From contig JAUWBH010000191.1 in assembly GCA_030605085.1 (NCBI GenBank), forward strand, positions 1-10,763: a stretch of 10,763 nt of DNA. The letters are read 5' to 3'. The stretch is from Promethearchaeota archaeon. GTDB taxonomy: Archaea > Asgardarchaeota > Lokiarchaeia > Sigynarchaeales > SOKP01. Under the pieces are notes generated by a model, which did not search any database, was not told the DNA's origin, and saw only the letters and a program-made list of their open reading frames with translations. Below, one piece after another: positions 5,096 through 10,763 of this stretch. The position numbers and the translations under genes are program-made. How positions within the stretch are numbered: position 1 is the first letter of the stretch; every line of letters starts with the position of its first letter.

Positions 5096-7396
5096 ATGTC
5101 TATATTGTTCAAGATGACGCAAAAGCAACCTATAAAGAAAACATTGAAGCTAAGAATAGAACGATTGGAAAAAAATCGAAGTGGACGTAGTTTATGTTAC
5201 GTTGATCAAGACGCATTAAAAGAATTAGGTTTGTCTACTAATGACATTATCGAAATACGAGGGAAAAAAAAAACCACTGGCATTGTTGTTTCAAGTGCTG
5301 CTGATAGGGGAAAAGGCATTTTAAAACTAGATGGTTTACAAAGACTTAATGCAGGCGCAACAATTGGAGAATATGTTTCTATACAATTAGCAGATGTATA
5401 TCCTGCTGAAGAAATCGTTTTAACTCCAACACGTCCAGATATAGATATGAAAAGGCAAGCTGAAGCTATAAAGGGAAAATTGATCGATAAACCCGTAGTT
5501 ATTGGGGATATTGTCGATGTATTAGGCACATTTGTCCAAAGAGAAGATCCCGATAATCCCATGAGCGAAATTATGAAAATGTTGCCCTTTTTTAAAGGTG
5601 GAAATAAAAGACCAACCTTAGGAACTTTAAGGCTTATTGTAGAAAATACCAGACCTGCAAATAAAGTTGTTAAAATTGCGCGAAATACTAGGATAAAGGT
5701 AAATAAGAGGGTTGCTGTATTAAATGTTTCTGGGGGAGTTGTAACATATGATGATGTTGGTGGATTAGGCGACGAGATTCAACGGATACGGGAAATGGTC
5801 GAATTACCTCTAAAACATCCGGAATTATTTCATAGACTTAATATTGATCCACCAAAAGGTGTTTTATTTTACGGTCCCTCTGGTACAGGAAAAACCTTAT
5901 TGGCTAAAGCCGTATCACAAGAGTCAAGCGCTTATTTTATAACAATTAACGGTCTAGAAATAATGAGTAAATTTTACGGTGCTAGCGAAGGGAGACTCCG
6001 CGATATCTTTAGAGAAGTAGAAGATAATGCCCCTGCAATAATTTTTATCGATGAAATTGATTCTATCGCACCAAAAAGGCAAGATGTTACGGGTGAAGTT
6101 GAAAGACGTGTTGTCTCACAATTACTTTCTCTATTAGATGGACTAAGAGGTAGAGGAGAAGTAATATGTATAGGAGCCACAAATAGAATAAACTTTATTG
6201 ACCAAGCATTAAGAAGGCCCGGGAGGTTCGATCGCGAAATAGAATTTGGAGTACCTAATGTAAAAGGAAGAAAAGAAATCTTTCAAATACATACAAGAGG
6301 AATGCCACTTGAGCCCGATGTAGACCTTAACAATTACTCTGAAATAACTCATGGTTTTGTAGGTGCTGATATTATGGCAGTTAGCAGAGAGGCTGCTATG
6401 TTTTCGCTTAGAAGAATCCTCCCTAAAATTAATTTAGACGAACCTATCCCTAGTGAAATTATCCAAGAATTAAATATTAAAGACAAGGATTTTCTCCAAT
6501 CAATCAACATGATTGAACCAAGCGCATTGCGCGAAGTCATGATTGAAATTCCTAATGTGTCATGGGAAGATATTGGGGGATTAGAAGATATTAAGAGCGA
6601 ATTGAAAGAAGCCGTTGAATGGCCATTATTGTATTCCAAATTATTTAAAAAAGCGGGTATCCGCCCTTTAAATGGAATATTACTTTTTGGTCCTCCAGGA
6701 TGCGGAAAAACACTTCTAGCTAAGGCGATAGCCACTGAGAGTCAATCTAACTTCATTACTGTAAAAGGTCCGGAAATTTTTTCTAAATGGGTTGGTGAGA
6801 GTGAGAGATCAGTTAGAGAAATTTTTAGGAAAGCACGACAAGCAGCACCGTCAATTATTTATTTTGATGAAATTGACGCAATTTCGTCCAGTAGAGGGAC
6901 TTACCAAGGATCGCATATTTACGATTCAATCACAAACCAAATTTTAGTAGAGATGGACGGTGTCGAAAATAGAAAGGGGATCGTAATCATAGCTAGTACA
7001 AATCGCCCTGATTTGGTAGACTCTGCATTATTGAGACCAGGGAGATTTGATCGACTGTTATTTGTCACGGCTCCAGTTTACGATACGAGATTAAAAATAA
7101 TTAAAGTCCACACTAAAGAAATGCCTTTAGCTGACAATGTTTCTCTTGAAAAACTTGCTCAAATTACTGAGGGTTATAGCAGTGCTGATTTAGAGAATTT
7201 ATGTCGAGAAGCGGGTATGCAAGCTATTAGAGAACTAATGACGGATTTAGATGAGATAAGATATAAACATTTTGAATACGCTTTAACTAAAATTAAATCT
7301 ACCCTCCCAAAAGAGGTAGTTGAAAGATACGAACAATTGGCAAAACAGATAACCGAATCTCGGAATATTAAGGAATCTGCCGATTTTTATAAATAA
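5096..7396 (+). CDS. cdc48: Cdc48/VAT-type AAA+ unfoldase
   Basis: A 766-residue hexameric ATPase that unfolds proteins for degradation or complex disassembly. Domains in order: double-psi barrel (about 15-100), CDC48_2 four-stranded domain (about 105-195), and AAA ring D1. D1 has Walker A GPSGTGKT (260-267), pore loop KFYG (292-295), Walker B IIFIDEID (315-322) and GATNR (360-364). Ring D2 has Walker A GPPGCGKT (532-539), pore loop KWVG (564-567), Walker B IIYFDEID (587-594) and ASTNR (633-637). Both rings look catalytically intact, and both have aromatic pore loops as in active archaeal unfoldases. The Pro of the D1 Walker A is replaced by Ser, and the usual ESEERL after the pore loop is ASEGRL. 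The C-terminus ends Phe-Tyr-Lys, fitting the hydrophobic-Tyr-X (HbYX) motif that docks ATPases on the 20S proteasome. ATG 5096 is used, but the second ATG at 5114 (MTQKQP) is equally possible. The 88-bp upstream gap is AT-rich with no clear ribosome site. Confidence 0.97.
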   Translation: MSILFKMTQKQPIKKTLKLRIERLEKNRSGRSLCYVDQDALKELGLSTNDIIEIRGKKKTTGIVVSSAADRGKGILKLDGLQRLNAGATIGEYVSIQLADVYPAEEIVLTPTRPDIDMKRQAEAIKGKLIDKPVVIGDIVDVLGTFVQREDPDNPMSEIMKMLPFFKGGNKRPTLGTLRLIVENTRPANKVVKIARNTRIKVNKRVAVLNVSGGVVTYDDVGGLGDEIQRIREMVELPLKHPELFHRLNIDPPKGVLFYGPSGTGKTLLAKAVSQESSAYFITINGLEIMSKFYGASEGRLRDIFREVEDNAPAIIFIDEIDSIAPKRQDVTGEVERRVVSQLLSLLDGLRGRGEVICIGATNRINFIDQALRRPGRFDREIEFGVPNVKGRKEIFQIHTRGMPLEPDVDLNNYSEITHGFVGADIMAVSREAAMFSLRRILPKINLDEPIPSEIIQELNIKDKDFLQSINMIEPSALREVMIEIPNVSWEDIGGLEDIKSELKEAVEWPLLYSKLFKKAGIRPLNGILLFGPPGCGKTLLAKAIATESQSNFITVKGPEIFSKWVGESERSVREIFRKARQAAPSIIYFDEIDAISSSRGTYQGSHIYDSITNQILVEMDGVENRKGIVIIASTNRPDLVDSALLRPGRFDRLLFVTAPVYDTRLKIIKVHTKEMPLADNVSLEKLAQITEGYSSADLENLCREAGMQAIRELMTDLDEIRYKHFEYALTKIKSTLPKEVVERYEQLAKQITESRNIKESADFYK

Positions 7397-7519
7397 TCCT
7401 TATATTTTGAGTTAGTTGACATTTAATTCAATTTTAATTTAAGAAAAGAATTTAAAGCTTTTTTCAATTTATCTTTTTACAAATAACTGAAGTTTTAAAA
7501 ATCAATAAAGTTGTTATAA

Positions 7520-8725
7520 ATGAGCGAAATTAAAATTAATTGGAAAGGGCATATAAAGAAGTATCAAGCCGCTATGGATTCATTAAATCTTGACTTTTGC
7601 GTATTGACTAGAGTAAAATCCATAACTTACCTTGCTGGTTGCTTTGTACCATGGAAAAGTGCGATTTTCTTGCCAAAAGAAGGTGCAGGTAAGCCTATAC
7701 TGATCACCGTTTTATTAGATGTAGAAAGAATTAAAGCCGAATCTCAATCAGAAATTTCTATTTCTGGCTGGGGACCGCTGAAAGGCTTTTATTGGGAAAA
7801 AAAAATACAATCTGCAGCTAAAAAAGTAGGAGTATATAAGCCAAAGGGAACTCCTCCTCGAATTGGTGTTGAACTTGGTTTAGATATTTGCATTACGGGT
7901 CAAATGCTCACATATACGGAGGCTGAACTCCTTAAAAAAGTATTTCCCGGATGTGAATTAGTTGATTTTAACGAAAAAACGGAGCAGATTCAATTTATTA
8001 AAGAGCCTGAAGAGATCGCTATGTTACGCAAAGCAAGTGAAATCACAGATATAGGACAAGCGGCTGTGAAAAAAGCCCTGAGTGAAAGACCATCTGGGAA
8101 AGTTTTCACTGAAAACGAAATTGCTGGAATTGGAACATTGGCGATGAGGAAAGCTGGAAGCAATTTCGAATGGACTTTCACTGGAAATCAAGAGATCGGG
8201 TCAGGTTATAGAGCAAGTTGGACATTTAACGGGTGTACACCAGCAACAAACAAGCAAGTTAAAGAAGGAGAATCGTTACTTGTCGATTTACATAGCGAAT
8301 ATGGTTGTTACCTTGGAGATTTAAGCCATAATTACATACTTGGCAACTGTCCCCCTGAGTTAAAGAAATTTAATAATGTTTACGAACAATTATGCTATAC
8401 GCTTATAGATAACATGACGCCAGGTAATACATTTGAAGAATGTTATAATCAAGTTCACAAAGTTGCTGATAAAGAAGGATATGGAAATGATCTTTTTTTC
8501 GGACTTGGACATTCATTGGGATGTATTGGGAACGAGTCCACGCCAGTTGTCGTGCCCGGTAAAGATTGGGGACATTTGGAATTTGAAGAGAACATGATCG
8601 AAGTGGCAGCGATAGTGTTTAACAGACCGGGATTGGGTGGTCTAAGACTGGAAGCTCCCACATTAGTGACTAGCAATGGGGCGGAGGTGTTACCGAAAAC
8701 CCCGTTCGAAGTCGATTACATATAA
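7520..8725 (+). CDS. M24 family metallopeptidase (Xaa-Pro dipeptidase/creatinase-like)
   Basis: A 401-residue two-domain pita-bread protein. The N-terminal creatinase-like domain (about 1-160) is followed by the catalytic domain. Expected metal ligands can be placed at Asp256 (LLVDLHSEYG), Asp267 (YLGDLSHNY), His331 (GLGHSLG), Glu361 (NMIEVAAIVF) and Glu378 (GLRLEAPTLVT). All five are present. The surroundings differ from standard prolidase: DLH replaces the common DxG, GHSLG replaces GHGIG, and the usual EPG after the fourth ligand is EVA. It is therefore a divergent M24 member, and its substrate could be a peptide or another amide. No signal peptide is seen, so it is cytosolic. A TATA-like TTTTAAAAAT (7494-7503) lies about 20 nt before the ATG, suggesting little or no leader. 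Peptide trimming would complement the neighbouring unfoldase, but that link is inference. Confidence 0.9.
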   Translation: MSEIKINWKGHIKKYQAAMDSLNLDFCVLTRVKSITYLAGCFVPWKSAIFLPKEGAGKPILITVLLDVERIKAESQSEISISGWGPLKGFYWEKKIQSAAKKVGVYKPKGTPPRIGVELGLDICITGQMLTYTEAELLKKVFPGCELVDFNEKTEQIQFIKEPEEIAMLRKASEITDIGQAAVKKALSERPSGKVFTENEIAGIGTLAMRKAGSNFEWTFTGNQEIGSGYRASWTFNGCTPATNKQVKEGESLLVDLHSEYGCYLGDLSHNYILGNCPPELKKFNNVYEQLCYTLIDNMTPGNTFEECYNQVHKVADKEGYGNDLFFGLGHSLGCIGNESTPVVVPGKDWGHLEFEENMIEVAAIVFNRPGLGGLRLEAPTLVTSNGAEVLPKTPFEVDYI

Positions 8726-8761
8726 TCGCATCTTTAAAAATCATAATATGCTATACGAAAG

Positions 8762-8818
8762 ATAAAACCTTAGTGGTTTATCCATACCCATTGGTTTCTT
8801 TTTCTTTTCGTTTTTTTA
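8762..8818 (+). terminator. Hairpin and pyrimidine tract after the M24 gene
   Basis: AAACC (8765-8769) pairs with GGTTT (8775-8779) around a 5-nt loop, and a long T-rich tract follows, with several T-runs between 8797 and 8817. T-tracts are the main archaeal termination signal. The following stretch to 8921 shows no convincing gene and probably contains the decayed junction of the methyltransferase remnant. Confidence 0.5.
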
Positions 8819-8921
8819 ATTTTGTTTACAACTTTCTCTATATTGGGAAAAACTTTCCCAATTCTAAATTCAAATGAAAAAAATAAAGAAAAGTTTAAGA
8901 AACTTCTAAGTGAAAAAGAGT

Positions 8922-9317
8922 CTAATGAGTTATATGAAAAATGGGATAATCCTTTTTTTTTAATTCAAATGGAAAGCTTTCTAAATTATCTCTTTGCCGT
9001 ATGTTTCTCTCGGCTATCTTCCTCGGAATCTTATAAGATACAGCATTCTCTATACATTTTTCAACCATTTCCTGTTGAACATCAAAAAGATAAATTCTTT
9101 TCTCAAAAAAAGCAACTTTATCATCCGCAGGAATGTATTTTAAAATAGGTAAAATTAAATTACCCTCTCCACAATATAAATCTACCCAAATATGTTTTTC
9201 CAAATCATTTTTTATTACTGGAAAAATATAATCTAAAAATATGTCAACAGAAGTTAAATGAACTCCTAAGGTTCTTCTTGAACTTCTTTCTTGATGGTTT
9301 ATAATTCTCTCATTCAT
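8922..9317 (-). pseudogene. N-terminal remnant of an N6-adenine DNA methyltransferase
   Basis: The 131-residue reading frame starts at ATG (9317-9315) and looks like the beginning of a class I, Eco57I/N6_Mtase-like enzyme. RRTLGVHLTSVDIFLDYI (14-31) corresponds to the region before the SAM site. VDLYCGEGNL (45-54) is motif I (the family DxxCGxG). Asp79 in YLFDVQ fits motif II, and RQRDNLESF (107-115) fits motif III. The frame ends abruptly after YPIFHIT-His-stop, exactly where the catalytic Asn-Pro-Pro-Tyr is expected. No such motif follows in any nearby frame. A complete enzyme of this type would be several times longer. The remnant could bind SAM at most and is probably inactive. Its end coincides with a sequence change near 8925, suggesting deletion or insertion there. 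It lies 98 bp downstream of the zinc-ribbon nuclease gene on the same strand. Confidence 0.75.
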
Positions 9318-9321
9318 GACT

Positions 9322-9364
9322 AATAAATATATTTATTCTTTAATTCAAAAATTTTATTTTTATA
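9322..9364 (-). promoter_or_regulatory. AT-rich promoter region of the methyltransferase remnant
   Basis: On the minus strand TATAAAAAT (about 9364-9356) is a good TATA box some 40 nt before the ATG. Between it and the gene is a perfect 16-bp palindrome, AATAAATATATTTATT (9322-9337), near the expected start of transcription. The palindrome could be an operator or simply low-complexity AT sequence. Confidence 0.35.
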
Positions 9365-9415
9365 CTTATTAACGCTTTATTATTAAAAGATGTACAAAAA
9401 TATCACTATTTTTAA

Positions 9416-10763
9416 TTAATAAATAAATCTCCCGTTTTCATCTCTCGTTCGCTCTTTCACTCTGCGCTTCATTGCTTCCCTATAAAGTTCTTTTCCACAC
9501 AAGGGACACCATGTACCTTGCGGTTTTGAAGGTTTCCCTCTGATACTGTAGGAAGGTGCCCACCAATCATATTTATGTTGGTTGCAGTACCAATGCAATG
9601 GAATAGTTTCTCCAAAATAATTGTTTGACAATAATTTGCCATTTCTTTTTTTAGCTAATTCTTGTAATTCAAATATATATTCTGGTGGTGAAATATTAAA
9701 CTTCCCCCAATGAATTGGTTCTCTGCTTTCGGGGGGGATTATATTCTGTTCAATACACTTTTTGCGTATATAAGCCTCCATCTCATCTATTCGAATCTTA
9801 TGAAGTTTTCCCTCACGCCATTCGTAGCCAATCTCAATTAACACAATCCCGTCTTTTTTACAGTTCTCTCGTTTATACTCGTCTAATTCCTTACGCTTCT
9901 CAAACAATTTAGGATCGTTTTTATGAAAAAATTCATGAAACCGATAATGCTGTATGCCCTGCCTTTCAAATGCTAATTTTAATTCCTTATTATAACCGTC
10001 CAAATGCATGTCATGTTTCCTGAGCCATTCTAAATTTTGTTCTGGGGGAAATTTCAATTCAAAAATCGCTTCAAAAAAAACTCGACAAATACGTTCCTGC
10101 CTTCCTTGAGCACATCTAGGGCACCAACTCCCATTAGGTCGTGTTGGTTTGCCCATTATATACGTTGGTTTCGCTTTCCATACATATCCGCACGTGCCAC
10201 ACTTCCACAAATGATCTTTTCTCACTCCTAAATACTTCTTCGATAAACACTCTCCCCCACCAGGCTTCGAGTGTGCCAATTTTTGCATGTCTTCAAGCAA
10301 ATATTTGTGCAAATTTTTTCGCATCGATTCATTTCCGCAATCAGGACACCACGAACCTTTCTTAGAAGGATAATCTTTAATTGTACTAGGTTTGGCTTTC
10401 CACTCACAGCCACACACCCCACATTTCCATCTATGATATTTCGTCATCCCGTAAAACTCTTTTGAAAGCAATTCTCCACCTCTCTCTTTTGCTAATTTCT
10501 GAAATTCCTTAAATAATACATCTTTATGCTTTTTATTACAATAAGGGCATCCAAACGTGTTTCTCTGTACTTTTTGAATGATATTTGCCCTGAAATCTTT
10601 CCATGTTCTTTGACATTGGATGCATCGAAATTCTAAATCTGACATATTATTAATATACTCAGTAGAAAGCAATTCAATATTTCTTTCCTTCACAATTTTT
10701 TTTATTTTCTGTAAATATTTATTGCGCCTCTTAATTGAGGACTCCCTTTTATGAAAATCCGTG
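9416..10763 (-). CDS. Multi-zinc-ribbon protein with PD-(D/E)XK-like nuclease core (partial)
   Basis: The stop is at 9418-9416. GTG at 10693 is a possible start, but the frame stays open to the right edge and the extra 23 codons fit the repeat pattern (LQKIKKIVKERNIELLSTEY aligns with LQELAKKRNGKLLSNNYFG), so the gene probably begins outside the window. Counting from the GTG there are four copies of a unit of about 55 residues: helix, LLSxxYxG, W-x-C-xx-C/H, W.A.P, then CPxC. Metal ligands are Cys24/27/49/52, Cys91/94/116/119, Cys165/168/191/194 and Cys370/His373/Cys396/Cys399. Units 2 to 4 resemble the 'probable zinc-ribbon' repeat (DUF4379). Between units 3 and 4, residues 200-315 look like a restriction-endonuclease fold: Glu208, Asp232 in HLDGY, Glu243-x-Gln245 followed by GIQHY, and strand GIVLIEIGY. 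A DNA-binding nuclease, perhaps selfish or defence-related, is the likely role. The substrate is unknown. Confidence 0.82.
   Translation of the reverse strand, partial: TDFHKRESSIKRRNKYLQKIKKIVKERNIELLSTEYINNMSDLEFRCIQCQRTWKDFRANIIQKVQRNTFGCPYCNKKHKDVLFKEFQKLAKERGGELLSKEFYGMTKYHRWKCGVCGCEWKAKPSTIKDYPSKKGSWCPDCGNESMRKNLHKYLLEDMQKLAHSKPGGGECLSKKYLGVRKDHLWKCGTCGYVWKAKPTYIMGKPTRPNGSWCPRCAQGRQERICRVFFEAIFELKFPPEQNLEWLRKHDMHLDGYNKELKLAFERQGIQHYRFHEFFHKNDPKLFEKRKELDEYKRENCKKDGIVLIEIGYEWREGKLHKIRIDEMEAYIRKKCIEQNIIPPESREPIHWGKFNISPPEYIFELQELAKKRNGKLLSNNYFGETIPLHWYCNQHKYDWWAPSYSIRGKPSKPQGTWCPLCGKELYREAMKRRVKERTRDENGRFIY

Noticed and set aside
5206..5562. Minus-strand frames inside cdc48 (also 5974-6180 and 6349-6735)
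   Set aside because: They are shadows of a strongly conserved AAA+ coding sequence and show no protein features of their own.
8822..9148. 108-residue plus-strand frame
   Set aside because: Its second half lies antisense to the methyltransferase remnant, whose motifs are clear. The first part is low-complexity Lys/Glu-rich, and there is no recognisable domain.
9322..9337. 16-bp AT palindrome as a replication origin or recombination site
   Set aside because: It is pure A/T in an AT-rich promoter region without repeats of an origin box or neighbouring replication genes.
10037..10465. Several short plus- and minus-strand frames inside the zinc-ribbon nuclease gene
   Set aside because: They run across the periodic Cys codons of the real gene in other frames and have no consistent domain.

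Overview
This is an A+T-rich archaeal window. It carries an archaeal TATA-binding protein (TBP), a two-ring Cdc48/VAT ATPase, and an O-phosphoseryl-tRNA(Sec) kinase (PSTK). It uses several TTG starts, and most genes have TATA-like boxes close upstream. PSTK together with archaeal information-processing genes and low GC suggests a selenocysteine-using archaeon, most plausibly an Asgard (Lokiarchaeia-like) lineage. That placement is inference from gene content, not a phylogenetic result. No tRNA, rRNA or CRISPR array was seen.

Layout. 1-108: 3' end of an unidentified plus-strand gene. 109-470: a 362-bp gap holding a tandem palindromic repeat (164-197), a 111-bp element with 14-bp terminal inverted repeats flanked by AAACAA direct repeats (241-351), and TATA-like boxes before tbp. 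471-1151: tbp, interrupted by an in-frame TGA. The interruption is a 30-nt insertion (907-936) that folds as an archaeal bulge-helix-bulge (BHB) intron. Its removal restores the conserved Tyr-Glu-Pro-Glu of the second TBP repeat, and this is the most striking feature of the window. 1150-1187: shared terminator facing a minus-strand block.

1176-3751, minus strand: a small zinc-ribbon protein, acylphosphatase, a DegT/DnrJ/EryC1/StrS PLP aminotransferase 9 bp upstream of the acylphosphatase, and a protein with a C-terminal winged-helix-like region. The last probably starts at a non-canonical ATT codon with its own Shine-Dalgarno sequence. 3752-3919 is a divergent promoter region with an inverted repeat. 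3920-8725, plus strand: a GIY-YIG nuclease, pstK only 8 bp downstream, cdc48 with a C-terminal Phe-Tyr-Lys resembling the proteasome-docking HbYX motif, and an M24 metallopeptidase. 8726-8921 holds a hairpin plus T-rich terminator and no convincing gene.

8922-10763, minus strand, is an accessory region. It has a DNA methyltransferase remnant cut off where the catalytic NPPY should begin, and a large four-zinc-ribbon protein with a PD-(D/E)XK-like nuclease core whose reading frame runs off the right edge. The core genes serve transcription initiation, protein unfolding/peptide turnover and Sec-tRNA synthesis. The right end looks like mobile or defence-related baggage.
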